Of a DNA stretch of 64,000 nucleotides, positions 26,560 through 35,409 are shown piece by piece; the stretch's first letter is position 1, and every line of letters begins with the position of its first letter. This DNA is from Pseudomonas putida (GTDB taxonomy: Bacteria; Pseudomonadota; Gammaproteobacteria; Pseudomonadales; Pseudomonadaceae): positions 4,914,501 to 4,978,500 of the forward strand of contig NZ_CP109603.1 of NCBI RefSeq assembly GCF_025905425.1, in the 5' to 3' direction. The position numbers and the translations under genes are program-made. The notes beneath the pieces are model-generated. The model was not told the DNA's origin, made no database searches, and saw only the letters and a program-made list of their open reading frames with translations.

Positions 26560-28809
26560 ATGAAAGCGTTCGGCAAAATCCTGGGACTGGGGCTTCTCGG
26601 GTTGCTGCTGATCATCGTGGCGTTGGGCTTCGCCCTGACCCACCTCTTCGATCCCAACGACTATAAAGACGAGATTCGCCAGCTGGCGCGCGACAAGGCT
26701 CATGTCGAGCTGACCCTCAACGGTGACATAGGCTGGAGCCTGTTCCCGTGGCTGGGCCTGGAGCTGCACGAAGCAAGCATCGCCACCTTGAACAAACCCA
26801 AGGAGCCGTTCGCCGACCTGCAGATGCTCGGTCTGTCGGTGCGTGTGCTGCCGCTGCTGCGCCGCGAGGTGCAGATGAGCGACGTGCGCGTCGAGGGCCT
26901 GAACCTGACCCTGGCCCGTGACGAACACGGCCACGGCAACTGGGAAGACATCGGCAAGCCATTGCCGGCACCCACCGGCGCGCCTGCCACAACACCGGCC
27001 CAGGCACCAACCGAGCAGGCCCCGGCGCAAGCCGATAGCGGCAGCGAGCGTGCGGTCAAACTCGACATCGACAGCCTGACCGTGAACAACGCCCGTGTGC
27101 AGTACACCGATGCCAAAAGCGGCCAGAGCTACAGCGCCGAAAGCATTCAGCTAAGCACCGGCCCGGTCCACGAAGGGGCGAACATTCCGCTCAAGGCCAG
27201 TGCGTTCCTGAGTGCCAGCCAGCCGAACATCAAGGCCCGCACCGAGCTTGCCGGCGAACTGCGTTTCGACCGCAAGCTAAAACGCTACAACCTTGAAGAC
27301 ATGCGCCTGTCGGGCGAGACCTCGGGCGAACCGCTGGCCGGCAAGACCGTGACCTTCGCCGCCCAGGGCCAACTGCTGGTAGACCTGGCGGCCAATGTTG
27401 CCTCGTGGAACGGCCTGAAAATTTCGGCCAACCAGCTGCGAGCGCTGGGCGAGCTGAACCTGCGCGACCTGGACAAGGCGCCGCAACTCAGCGGTGGCCT
27501 GTCCATCGCCCAGTTCGATCTGCGCACCTTCCTCGATGGCATCGGCCGCCCGTTGCCGGCGACCAACGACCCGGCCGCATTCACCAAACTGGAGCTGGTC
27601 ACCCGCCTGCAAGGCACGCCAAACAGCCTGGCCCTGGCGGACCTGGCGGTGAAGCTGGACGACAGCACCTTCAGCGGCCGCGTGGCCGTCGAAGACTTCG
27701 CCAAGCAGGCCCTGCGCCTGCAGCTCAAGGCCGATACCTTCGACGCCGACCGCTACCTGCCGGCCAAGAGCGAAGAAGCCAAGGGCGCTACCGCCGCGCG
27801 CCAGGCCGAGGTCAAGCAACAGGAAGCCAGCGCCGTTGCCGGTGTCGGCAGCTCACCCCTGCCCAACGCTCCGACCCAGGTCGCCTGGAGTGACGACAAG
27901 CTGCTGCCGGTGGACCGCCTGCGTGCCCTGGACCTGCAGGCCGACCTGAGCTTCGGCTCGCTGACCCTGGACAAGCTGCCCATCCAAGATGCTCAGCTCA
28001 AGGCCATCGGCCAAGGCGGCCTGGTGACCCTGCAGACCCTGCGCGGCGAGCTCTACAACGGCACCTTCGAGGCCAAGGGCACCGTCGATGTACGCCCTGC
28101 TGTGCCGCAGCTTGGCGTCAACACCCGGATCGAGCGGGTACCGGTAGAGCACTTCATCAAGATCGAGGGCAAAGAGCAGACGCCACCGGTCAAGGGCCTG
28201 CTGACCCTGACCAGCGACCTGACCGCGACCGGCAACAGCCAGAAGGCGCTGGTCGATACCCTCAATGGCAACGCCAACTTCACCATCAACGATGGCGTAC
28301 TGGTCAATGCCAACCTTGAACAGCAACTGTGCCAGGCCATCGCCACGCTCAACCGCAAGTCGCTCAGCGGCGAACCCCGCGCCAAGGACACGCCCTTCCA
28401 GGAACTGCGTGGCAGCCTGGTGGTGCGCAATGGCGTGGCCAGCAACCCAGACCTCAAGGCACGCATCCCAGGCCTCACCGTCAACGGCCACGGCGACGTC
28501 GACCTGCGCGTACTGGGCATGGACTACAACGTCGGCGTGATCGTCGAGGGTGACCAGCGCGCCATGCCGGACCCGGCCTGCCAGGTCAACCAGCGCTATG
28601 TCGGCGTTGAAGTGCCGCTGCGCTGCCGCGGCCCGCTGGAGCTTGGCGCCAAGGCCTGCCGCCTGGACCAGGACGGCATGGGCAAGGTTGCCGCCAAACT
28701 GGCCGGCAACCGCCTCAAAGACAAGATCGATGAAAAACTCGACGAGAAACTCGGAGACAAAGTGAGCCCGGAAGTGAAAGACGCGCTCAAGGGGCTGTTC
28801 AAGCGATGA
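26560..28809 (+). CDS. AsmA family outer-membrane biogenesis protein
   Basis: A 749-residue AsmA protein: a single N-terminal membrane anchor (ILGLGLLGLLLIIVALGFAL), the AsmA N-domain (HVELTLNGDIGWSLFPWLGLEL), a Pro/Ala/Gln-rich linker near residue 150, and the conserved C-terminal domain (LNGNANFTINDGVL, LDQDGMGKVAAKLAGNRLKD). Such proteins are bridge-like lipid-transfer or outer-membrane homeostasis factors anchored in the inner membrane. The stop overlaps mutY (ATGA), so the two genes are coupled. Confidence 0.9.
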   Translation: MKAFGKILGLGLLGLLLIIVALGFALTHLFDPNDYKDEIRQLARDKAHVELTLNGDIGWSLFPWLGLELHEASIATLNKPKEPFADLQMLGLSVRVLPLLRREVQMSDVRVEGLNLTLARDEHGHGNWEDIGKPLPAPTGAPATTPAQAPTEQAPAQADSGSERAVKLDIDSLTVNNARVQYTDAKSGQSYSAESIQLSTGPVHEGANIPLKASAFLSASQPNIKARTELAGELRFDRKLKRYNLEDMRLSGETSGEPLAGKTVTFAAQGQLLVDLAANVASWNGLKISANQLRALGELNLRDLDKAPQLSGGLSIAQFDLRTFLDGIGRPLPATNDPAAFTKLELVTRLQGTPNSLALADLAVKLDDSTFSGRVAVEDFAKQALRLQLKADTFDADRYLPAKSEEAKGATAARQAEVKQQEASAVAGVGSSPLPNAPTQVAWSDDKLLPVDRLRALDLQADLSFGSLTLDKLPIQDAQLKAIGQGGLVTLQTLRGELYNGTFEAKGTVDVRPAVPQLGVNTRIERVPVEHFIKIEGKEQTPPVKGLLTLTSDLTATGNSQKALVDTLNGNANFTINDGVLVNANLEQQLCQAIATLNRKSLSGEPRAKDTPFQELRGSLVVRNGVASNPDLKARIPGLTVNGHGDVDLRVLGMDYNVGVIVEGDQRAMPDPACQVNQRYVGVEVPLRCRGPLELGAKACRLDQDGMGKVAAKLAGNRLKDKIDEKLDEKLGDKVSPEVKDALKGLFKR

Positions 28810-29873
28810 GCCCCGAGCAGTTCTCCAGCGCCGTGCTCGACTGGTATGACGAGCACGGCCGACACGATCTGCCCTGGCAACAGGGCATCACCCCGTACCG
28901 GGTGTGGGTGTCGGAAATCATGTTGCAGCAGACCCAGGTCAGCACCGTGCTCAACTACTTCGACCGCTTCATGCAGGCCCTGCCCACCGTGCAGGCCCTG
29001 GCCGAAGCGCCGGAGGACGAAGTGCTGCACCTGTGGACGGGCCTGGGCTACTACACCCGCGCCCGCAACCTGCAAAAGGCGGCGAAGATCGTCGTCGAGC
29101 AGCATGGCGGCGAGTTTCCACGTAGCGTCGAGCAACTCACCGAACTGCCTGGCATCGGCCGCTCCACTGCCGGTGCCATCGCCAGCATCAGCATGGGCAT
29201 CCGTGCGCCGATCCTGGACGGCAACGTCAAGCGCGTGCTGGCCCGCTATACCGCCCAGGCGGGCTACCCCGGCGAGCCCAAGGTGGCCAACCAGCTGTGG
29301 GCCAGCGCCGAGCGCTTCACCCCGCTGACCCGCGCCAACCATTACACCCAGGCGATGATGGACATGGGCGCCACGCTGTGTACCCGCAGCAAGCCCAGCT
29401 GCCTGATCTGCCCGCTGCAACGTGGCTGCGAAGCGCACCTGCACGGCGAAGAGACCCGCTACCCCGAGCCCAAGCCACGCAAAGCGCTGCCGCAACGGCG
29501 GACGCTGATGCCACTGTTGGCCAACCACGAAGGCGCGATCCTGCTTTACCGCCGCCCTTCCAGCGGCTTGTGGGGCGGTTTGTGGAGCTTGCCGGAGCTG
29601 GAGAACCTCGAACAACTCGACGACCTCGTCTACCAGCACGGCCTGCGCCTGGCAGATAGCCGCGCACTAGACGGCCTGACCCACACCTTTAGCCACTTCC
29701 AGCTGGCGATCGAGCCTTGGCTGGTGAGGGTCGACCCGGTCGGCCAGCACGTGGCCGACCCCGACTGGCTCTGGTATAACCTCGCCACCCCGCCGCGCCT
29801 GGGCCTCGCCGCCCCGGTCAAGAAGTTGCTCAAACGCGCGGCCGACGAACTGATTGCAGGAGATGCCCGATGA
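28806..29873 (+). CDS. mutY: A/G-specific adenine glycosylase MutY
   Basis: A 355-residue MutY: helix with the catalytic Glu in [13 protein letters not shown], HhH motif [17 protein letters not shown], catalytic Asp in [13 protein letters not shown], and the [4Fe-4S] loop [17 protein letters not shown] near residues 195-211, then a C-terminal NUDIX-like domain reading 8-oxoG. It removes adenine opposite 8-oxoguanine. It overlaps asmA upstream and yggX downstream by 4 bp each. Confidence 0.96.
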   Translation: MSPEQFSSAVLDWYDEHGRHDLPWQQGITPYRVWVSEIMLQQTQVSTVLNYFDRFMQALPTVQALAEAPEDEVLHLWTGLGYYTRARNLQKAAKIVVEQHGGEFPRSVEQLTELPGIGRSTAGAIASISMGIRAPILDGNVKRVLARYTAQAGYPGEPKVANQLWASAERFTPLTRANHYTQAMMDMGATLCTRSKPSCLICPLQRGCEAHLHGEETRYPEPKPRKALPQRRTLMPLLANHEGAILLYRRPSSGLWGGLWSLPELENLEQLDDLVYQHGLRLADSRALDGLTHTFSHFQLAIEPWLVRVDPVGQHVADPDWLWYNLATPPRLGLAAPVKKLLKRAADELIAGDAR

Positions 29874-30142
29874 CCCGCACCGTGATGTGCCGCAAGTACA
29901 AAGAAGAACTCCCAGGCCTGGAGCGCCCGCCCTACCCAGGCGCCAAGGGCCAGGACATCTTCGATCACATCTCGCAGAAGGCCTGGGCCGACTGGCAGAA
30001 ACACCAGACCATGCTGATCAACGAAAAGCGCCTGAACATGATGAATGGCGAGGACCGCAAATTCCTCCAGGGCGAGATGGACAAGTTTTTCGCCGGCGAA
30101 GAGTACGCCCAGGCGGAAGGCTACGTTCCACCGGCCGAATGA
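29870..30142 (+). CDS. yggX: YggX, iron trafficking/oxidative damage protection protein
   Basis: A 90-residue Ygg[22 protein letters not shown] (the start of the family pattern), then [20 protein letters not shown] and [16 protein letters not shown]. The single N-terminal Cys is the residue implicated in protecting Fe-S proteins. Coupled to mutY, itself an iron-sulfur enzyme. Confidence 0.95.
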   Translation: MTRTVMCRKYKEELPGLERPPYPGAKGQDIFDHISQKAWADWQKHQTMLINEKRLNMMNGEDRKFLQGEMDKFFAGEEYAQAEGYVPPAE

Positions 30143-30193
30143 CCCCAGAAAACGTAAGCGACGGAATTAATTTAAAATTTTTTCAAAAAGTCG

Positions 30194-30222
30194 TTGACGG
30201 ACGGTCTGGAAATCTATTTAAT
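30194..30222 (+). promoter_or_regulatory. Sigma-70 promoter of tRNA-Phe
   Basis: TTGACG (30194-30199), 17-bp spacer, TTTAAT (30217-30222); the mature tRNA begins 11 bp downstream. An AT-rich stretch (30165-30190) lies upstream like an UP element. Confidence 0.75.
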
Positions 30223-30232
30223 TCACCTCGTC

Positions 30233-30308
30233 GCCCAGATAGCTCAGTCGGTAGAGCAGAGGATTGAAAATCCTCGTGTCGGCGGTTCGACTCCGTCTCT
30301 GGGCACCA
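30233..30308 (+). tRNA. tRNA-Phe (GAA anticodon)
   Basis: 76 nt with GCCCAGA acceptor strand, D-loop AGCTCAGTCGGTAGAGCA, anticodon stem-loop GAGGATTGAAAATCCTC (GAA), T-loop GGTTCGACTCC, encoded CCA. All stems pair. Confidence 0.97.
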
Positions 30309-30353
30309 CCTTCAGCTTCTGGTGGTTGCAAAGTTACCCGAAGCGACAACAAG

Positions 30354-30377
30354 AAACCCGCCCAGTGCGGGTTTTTT
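30354..30377 (+). terminator. Rho-independent terminator after tRNA-Phe
   Basis: AAACCCGC (30354-30361), loop CCAGT, GCGGGTTT (30367-30374) continuing into a run of T. Confidence 0.9.
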
Positions 30378-30426
30378 GTTGTCTGCGATTTTTCGGCCTG
30401 CATTACGTTGTCGATATCCCAAATCT

Positions 30427-30732
30427 CTAGCCCGCTACCTGAGGCTGCACCACCTCAGCATGCAGCCTTACTCCAAGCGCCGCCATGACCTTCATGATGG
30501 TCGCCAAGCTGGGGTTACCCTCTGCAGAGAGCGCCTTGTACAAGCCTTCGCGAGTCAGCCCCGTGTCCCGGGCCAACTGAGCCATCCCGCGCGCCCGGGC
30601 AACATCACCCAACGCAGCGGCAAGCAAGGCTGGATCGTTTTCTTCAAGACAGGCCTCAAGGTACAAGGCTATGTCTTGCTCGGTCTTCAAATGGTCCACA
30701 GCATCCCATTTGGTCAGTTTGATATCTGTCAT
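30427..30732 (-). CDS. HTH antitoxin of a HigBA-type module
   Basis: A 101-residue protein of the addiction-module antidote family: KTEQDIALYLEACLEENDPALLAAALGDVARARG followed by an XRE-like HTH (MAQLARDTGLTREGLYKALSAEGNPSLATIMKVM in part). It should neutralise the toxin encoded just upstream and repress the operon. Gene order is toxin first, as in HigBA-like pairs. It lies just after tRNA-Phe, a common entry site for small cassettes. Confidence 0.85.
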   Translation of the reverse strand: MTDIKLTKWDAVDHLKTEQDIALYLEACLEENDPALLAAALGDVARARGMAQLARDTGLTREGLYKALSAEGNPSLATIMKVMAALGVRLHAEVVQPQVAG

Positions 30733-30741
30733 GACGGCCTC

Positions 30742-31032
30742 CTAAAGATCGCGCGCAAGCTTGAGTGCAGCTTTGATATCCCTCGCCTGGCTGGCTTTAT
30801 CGCCACCTGCCAAAAGGATGATCACTTCGTAGCCCCGTTGAACGAAGTAGACTCGATGGCCCGGGCCATAGTTGATCCGCGCTTCGGACACTCCCTCACC
30901 AACTGGCTTACAGTCACCCAGCATCCCAAGCTCGATTCGGCGCAGCCTCACGTTGATACGCGCCTGCGCACGAGCATCCCGCAACGCAGCGAACCACCCT
31001 TTGTACGTCTCGGTTTGAATGAGTATATGCAT
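30742..31032 (-). CDS. RelE/ParE-superfamily toxin (HigB-like)
   Basis: A 96-residue basic protein: TETYKGWFAALRDARAQARINVRLRRIELGMLGD and RINYGPGHRVYFVQRGYEVIILLAGGDK, the family pattern of phage-derived Gp49/HigB-like mRNA interferases. Start at 31032 (ATG) or at the GTG at 31050; neither has a strong ribosome site. The stop lies 9 bp before the antitoxin gene. Confidence 0.85.
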   Translation of the reverse strand: MHILIQTETYKGWFAALRDARAQARINVRLRRIELGMLGDCKPVGEGVSEARINYGPGHRVYFVQRGYEVIILLAGGDKASQARDIKAALKLARDL

Positions 31033-31208
31033 GGGAAAAATGTAAACCACAGTTCACACTACATCCAATCTTCACGTGTTTCAAACTATTGAGCCGCCCC
31101 CAGCGACAAGGTCACAAATCAGCAACCGACATTGACCAACATCAAAAAGCCATTACCCGCTCGTCCTTAAAATACCAGGTGGCCATTCGACTACCCGCAA
31201 GGACCTCC

Positions 31209-32171
31209 ATGAGCGAAGAATCCACCCTCCTGCTCCCCGCCCCAATCCCCCCTCGCACGCGTCGCCCACGTCAGCGCAAGCCCGAACCGACCATTACCCA
31301 GATCAGCCAGCAGCCCGCTGCACTGGAAGTGGCCACCGCCCCCAAAGGCAGCAACGAAGACAGCACCCGCGCACGCCTGCCAGCCAGCTACCCATACCGC
31401 ACCCGCCTGCAACGCCAGGAATACGAAAAGGCCAAGCACGCGTTGCAGATCGAGCTGCTTAAAGTGCAGAGCTGGGTGAAGGACACTGGCCAGCGCGTGG
31501 TGATCTTGTTCGAAGGGCGGGACGCTGCGGGCAAAGGGGGCACCATCAAGCGCTTCATGGAGCACCTGAACCCGCGTGGTGCACGGATCGTGGCACTGGA
31601 GAAGCCCTCCGAGCAGGAAAAGGGCCAGTGGTACTTCCAGCGCTACGTCCAGCACCTGCCGACTGCAGGTGAAATGGTCTTCTTCGACCGCTCCTGGTAC
31701 AACCGCGCCGGGGTCGAGAAGGTGATGGAGTTCTGCACGCCGCTGCAGTACCTCGAATTCATGCGCCAGGCGCCGGACCTTGAGCGCATGCTATGCAACA
31801 GCGGCATCCTGTTGTTCAAGTACTGGTTCTCGGTGAACCGCGAGGAGCAGCTACGGCGCTTCATCTCACGCCGCGACGACCCGCTCAAACACTGGAAGCT
31901 GTCGCCCATCGACATCAAGTCGCTGGACAAATGGGACGACTACACCGCAGCCAAAGAGGCGATGTTCTTCCATACCGATACCGCCGATGCACCGTGGACG
32001 GTGATCAAGTCCGATGACAAGAAGCGTGCGCGCATCAACTGCATACGGCACTTCCTGCATTCACTGGACTACCCAGGCAAGGACCCGGCCGTGGCGTATG
32101 CCCCCGACCCGTCACTGGTGGGGCGTGCGTCTCGTGACTTCGAAGAAGATGAAGCGCCAGCCGTCCACTGA
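31209..32171 (+). CDS. ppk2: Polyphosphate kinase 2
   Basis: A 320-residue class I-like PPK2: a disordered, Pro-rich N-terminus of about 60 residues, then Walker A GRDAAGKGGTIKRF near residue 103, VFFDRSWYNRAGVEKVM (Walker B region), and the lid RRFISRRDDPLKHWKLSPID. It transfers phosphate between polyphosphate and nucleotides. The start at 31209 follows AAGGACC; the longer upstream frame is non-coding in character. Confidence 0.92.
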   Translation: MSEESTLLLPAPIPPRTRRPRQRKPEPTITQISQQPAALEVATAPKGSNEDSTRARLPASYPYRTRLQRQEYEKAKHALQIELLKVQSWVKDTGQRVVILFEGRDAAGKGGTIKRFMEHLNPRGARIVALEKPSEQEKGQWYFQRYVQHLPTAGEMVFFDRSWYNRAGVEKVMEFCTPLQYLEFMRQAPDLERMLCNSGILLFKYWFSVNREEQLRRFISRRDDPLKHWKLSPIDIKSLDKWDDYTAAKEAMFFHTDTADAPWTVIKSDDKKRARINCIRHFLHSLDYPGKDPAVAYAPDPSLVGRASRDFEEDEAPAVH

Positions 32172-32180
32172 CAAGGGCAA

Positions 32181-32714
32181 TCAGAAGTTGGCCATGGCGC
32201 TGCAGTATTCGGCCTTGGTGGTCTGTACGGGTTGCTCCACGCCCAACTGCCGCAGCTTGACGCCACAGGCGCTGTAGCCGCGCACCACCACTTCGTAATC
32301 GGCGCCCTTTTGCGGCACGAAGTAGAACATGCCCAGGCAGTTGGTGACGCTGTTGTAGCTACCGCGGCCGCCATCGAGAAAGTGCAGGGTGAACGGCTTG
32401 CCGGCCGGCACAAGCACTTCGCTGACCGCATCCCCCTGCATCACCGGGGCGCTGGCAGGCATGCCCAGGGTTTCACCATTGCGGTCGGCGAAGCCCTCCT
32501 TGGGCACTGCAATCACCCCTGCGCCTGGGCTGTACCAATCGACACAATCCTTGCCCGGCACCGCGCGCACCATGCCGTCGGCAATCACCCGCAGGCGAGC
32601 GGTATCGCCTGACGTCGGTGAACCATAAGGGGTGTTGAACGATTTGACCGCCGCAATGTTGCCGCAGCCAGACAGCGCTACAGCCAGCAGGCATAGCGAG
32701 ATTGCTGTTTTCAT
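32181..32714 (-). CDS. Hypothetical lipoprotein
   Basis: A 177-residue protein with a lipoprotein signal (MKTAISLCLLAVALSGCGN; lipobox LSGC). The mature part has TARLRVIADGMVRAVPGKDCVDWYSPGAGVI and paired late cysteines (NCLGMFYF, SACGVKLRQ). No known domain recognised. The start at 32714 begins the signal peptide. Convergent with ppk2. Confidence 0.8.
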   Translation of the reverse strand: MKTAISLCLLAVALSGCGNIAAVKSFNTPYGSPTSGDTARLRVIADGMVRAVPGKDCVDWYSPGAGVIAVPKEGFADRNGETLGMPASAPVMQGDAVSEVLVPAGKPFTLHFLDGGRGSYNSVTNCLGMFYFVPQKGADYEVVVRGYSACGVKLRQLGVEQPVQTTKAEYCSAMANF

Positions 32715-32843
32715 CCCTGAATTCCTCATGAGTGGTTACCGGACATCCGGCCGCCTGCCTGAGACCATCGCTTGTCGCTTGGGTTTCGCAGGCAAGTGCG
32801 ATTCAATACGCGCACTTTTTCAGGCACCCCCAAGGATTCACCC

Positions 32844-33287
32844 ATGGCCACCACGACCAAACAACAGAAACGCGCCAAGCGCGCCGCCAGCAAGGCCAAG
32901 CAAAACCGCATGGTGCGCAGCGGCCAGGCGGTCAAGGCCAGCGCCGGTGACAGCGCCAGCATCGAGCAGGTGTTCAACAAGGCCATGGAGTCGGACAGCT
33001 ACAAGGAGCTGTTCGACAAGATGAAGGCGGCACAGGAAACCAGCCTGGTCGCGATGATCTCGGTGTTCCTGGTCGACCCGCTGCTGGCACTGGTGCTCAA
33101 GGGGCACAAGGAAGAACACGCCACCGACTACATCGTGCTGGTGTTCAACGCCTACCGCACCTGGCTTGATGGCGCCGACGAAGACACCACCATGGCCTGG
33201 CTGGAAAGCGACGAGTTCCAAGAGGCCTATATCGCCGCTTCAGAAGTCGTGGCCAAGCAGCAACAGCAGCAGAAGCAGTTCGGCTGA
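32844..33287 (+). CDS. Conserved hypothetical protein with basic N-terminus
   Basis: A 147-residue protein: a Lys/Arg-rich N-terminus (KQQKRAKRAASKAKQNRMVR), a helical body (VFNKAMESDSYKELFDKMKAAQETSLVAMI; LVLKGHKEEHATDYIVLVFNAYRTWL in part) and a Gln-rich end. No catalytic motif is visible. The start at 32844 fits the beginning of the basic region. Transcribed away from the lipoprotein gene; ends before a REP pair. Confidence 0.75.
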   Translation: MATTTKQQKRAKRAASKAKQNRMVRSGQAVKASAGDSASIEQVFNKAMESDSYKELFDKMKAAQETSLVAMISVFLVDPLLALVLKGHKEEHATDYIVLVFNAYRTWLDGADEDTTMAWLESDEFQEAYIAASEVVAKQQQQQKQFG

Positions 33288-33295
33288 GCCATCAC

Positions 33296-33396
33296 CGACC
33301 TCTTCGCGGGGCAAGCCCGCTCCCACAGATACTGTGCAGGCCTCACATGCAGCGCCATACCAGTGGGAGCGGGCTTGCCCCGCGAAGAGGCCCGAC
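33296..33396. repeat. REP pair (inverted)
   Basis: CTCTTCGCGGGGCAAGCCCGC near 33301 and GTGGGAGCGGGCTTGCCCCG near 33363. Confidence 0.85.
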
Positions 33397-33407
33397 AGAT
33401 GTAATAA

Positions 33408-33441
33408 AAAAGGCCGCGCCCTACACAGGGCGCGGCCTTTT
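33408..33441. terminator. Bidirectional terminator between convergent genes
   Basis: AAAGGCCGCGCCC and GGGCGCGGCCTTTT form a 13-14 bp GC-rich stem with a 6-nt loop; A-run on the left and T-run on the right give terminators in both directions, serving the gene at 32844 and the permease gene. Confidence 0.9.
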
Positions 33442-33459
33442 CATTCAAAGCAGCGCAGA

Positions 33460-34845
33460 TCAGTTATCCAGCGCCACCCGCCCAGCCGCTTCGCGCTTGC
33501 GATGCACCAGCAGCCCGGCCGCCACCACACCAATGCTCAGCAAAGCAGTGGCGATGATCTCGGCACGGTGATCCTCACCCACCCCCATCACCACCAGCAC
33601 AGCAATGATGAAAGCGATGGTCGCCCAGGTCAGGCCCGGGAACAGCCACATCTTGAAGGCAATTTTCTCGCCACGCGCTTCACGCTGGCTGCGCATGCGC
33701 AGTTGCGAGACCGCGATCACCAGGTACACCAGCAGCGCAATGGCGCCAGAGCTTGCCAGCAGGAACTCGAACACCTGGGCCGGCGCCACATAGTTGGCGA
33801 ACACACACAGGAACGCCGCCGCCGTGGACATCAGTACCGCCACATGCGGAGTACCCGCCTTGGTGGTGCGTTGCGACATGGCTGGGGCATCGCCACGCTT
33901 GCCCAGGGAGAACAGCATGCGCGACGAGGTATACAGCGCCGAGTTCAGGCAGCTGGTGACGGCAATCAGCACGACGATGTCGACGATCAGCTTGGCATTC
34001 GGCACACCGATGCGGCTCAGCACGGTCTGGTAGGAGCCCAGCTCAGCCAGGGCCGGATCGTTCCAAGGCACCAACGCCACGACCAGGAAGATCGACACCA
34101 GGTAGAACAGGCAAATACGCCAGATCACCGAATTGGTGGCGCGGCTGATCTGCTTGCCTGGGTCTTTGGACTCGGCAGCGGCGATGGTGACGATTTCGGT
34201 ACCCATGAACGAGAACATGGTGGTCAGCATGGCGGCCAGCACAGCGCCCAGGCCGTTGGGCATGAAGCCTTGGGTATCGAACAGGTGGCTGACACCGCTC
34301 ACCTGGCTGCCCGGCACCAGGCCGAACATGGCCACGCAGCCCACGACGATGAAGCCGATGATCGCCAGTACCTTGAGCAAGGCGAACCAGAACTCGAACT
34401 CACCGTAGTTCTTCACGCTGCACAGGTTGGTCAGGGTCAGCAGCAGGGTGATGACCAGGGAGAAGGCCCACAGGTCAACGGCAGGGAACCAGGCGTGCAG
34501 AATGGCTGCGGCCGCGTTGGCCTCCAGCGGGATCACCAGCACCCAGAACCACCAGTACAGCCAGCCGATGGTGAAGCCGGCCCAACGCCCAATGGCGCGG
34601 TCGGCATAAGTCGAAAAAGAACCCGTGTCAGGTGAAGCAATGGCCATCTCGCCAAGCATGCGCATGACCAGCACGACCAACGTACCGGCAGCAGCATAGG
34701 CCAGCAGTACGGCAGGGCCCGCAGCAGCGATGGCGTGACCGGAACCCACGAACAGACCGGCGCCAATTACGCCAGCGATGGACAGCATGGTGACATGCCG
34801 CGATTTGAGCCCCTGAGCGAGGTCATTGGAATTGTTACCGCTCAT
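33460..34845 (-). CDS. gabP: GABA-type amino acid permease (APC family)
   Basis: A 461-residue APC transporter with 12 hydrophobic segments. Family marks: LKSRHVTMLSIAGVIGAGLFVGSG at the N-terminus, MLGEMAIASPDTGSFSTYA, GTEIVTIAAAESKDPGKQI, NSALYTSSRMLFSLGKRGDAP. These match the GabP/CycA branch; GABA specificity is by similarity only. Single gene on the minus strand. Confidence 0.85.
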   Translation of the reverse strand: MSGNNSNDLAQGLKSRHVTMLSIAGVIGAGLFVGSGHAIAAAGPAVLLAYAAAGTLVVLVMRMLGEMAIASPDTGSFSTYADRAIGRWAGFTIGWLYWWFWVLVIPLEANAAAAILHAWFPAVDLWAFSLVITLLLTLTNLCSVKNYGEFEFWFALLKVLAIIGFIVVGCVAMFGLVPGSQVSGVSHLFDTQGFMPNGLGAVLAAMLTTMFSFMGTEIVTIAAAESKDPGKQISRATNSVIWRICLFYLVSIFLVVALVPWNDPALAELGSYQTVLSRIGVPNAKLIVDIVVLIAVTSCLNSALYTSSRMLFSLGKRGDAPAMSQRTTKAGTPHVAVLMSTAAAFLCVFANYVAPAQVFEFLLASSGAIALLVYLVIAVSQLRMRSQREARGEKIAFKMWLFPGLTWATIAFIIAVLVVMGVGEDHRAEIIATALLSIGVVAAGLLVHRKREAAGRVALDN

Positions 34846-35179
34846 AAAACTACCTTTGTAAGGAGTGGACCACTCCGACTACGGGAACGAAGCGCGCCTG
34901 GGGTTAATTAGGCGTCGCTGCAATCGGCGGTTTCCTACTGGCAATAAGCGCGCCATTTGCTGAATGCATTCGTCAGAAAAATCTGGCAGCCGTAAAGGGC
35001 GCGGCTTGCAGGGCTTTCGGCCATGCTTTGACCGAAAGGTCGCCAAATCCCCGTGCCAAGTCCGGATTACGGAAATACCCACTTACAAACGCACCAAAGG
35101 TGCCCCTAGGTAACACCTGCGCACCATTGCCATGCAAAAAAAGTACAACCGATAGGTACAACCATTGGAGCGGATTGGT
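34846..35179. other. Upstream region of the permease gene, left of the IS110 element
   Basis: About 330 bp without a supported gene. It should hold the permease promoter; small GC-rich palindromes such as GGAGTGGACCACTCC (34862-34876) are present. Confidence 0.4.
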
Positions 35180-35226
35180 TGAGGTGTCTAGCCCGCTTGT
35201 GTCTTGGAGAGGGAATAGAATCTGAA

Positions 35227-35384
35227 GTGAGAGCGGTGAATGGCAAGCTGATAGCCCGAGGTGCCCAGAGCACGTGTGGGAGCAAAAGCTGCCATTCACC
35301 GTTCCACTTTGGCGAGAGCCCGAACAGTTGGATGAGGGGCGTAATCTCGAATCACAAGCGTGGGCCAAGCCAAAGCGCTCTCAC
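35227..35384 (+). ncRNA. Candidate bridge RNA of the IS110 element
   Basis: Upstream of the transposase, GTGAGAGCG (35227-35235) is complementary to CGCTCTCAC (35376-35384), enclosing a second pairing CGGTGAATGGCA (35234-35245) with TGCCATTCACCG (35290-35301). Inside the latter loop lies GTGGGAGCAA (35276-35285), nearly the first arm of Pseudomonas REPs and of the REP abutting the right end (GTAGGAGCAAG). IS110 elements encode a bridge RNA at this place whose loops pair with target and donor DNA (established); the assignment here is inference. Confidence 0.6.
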
Positions 35385-35409
35385 TCCTTGAGTTTAAGAG
35401 GGTTTGGCC

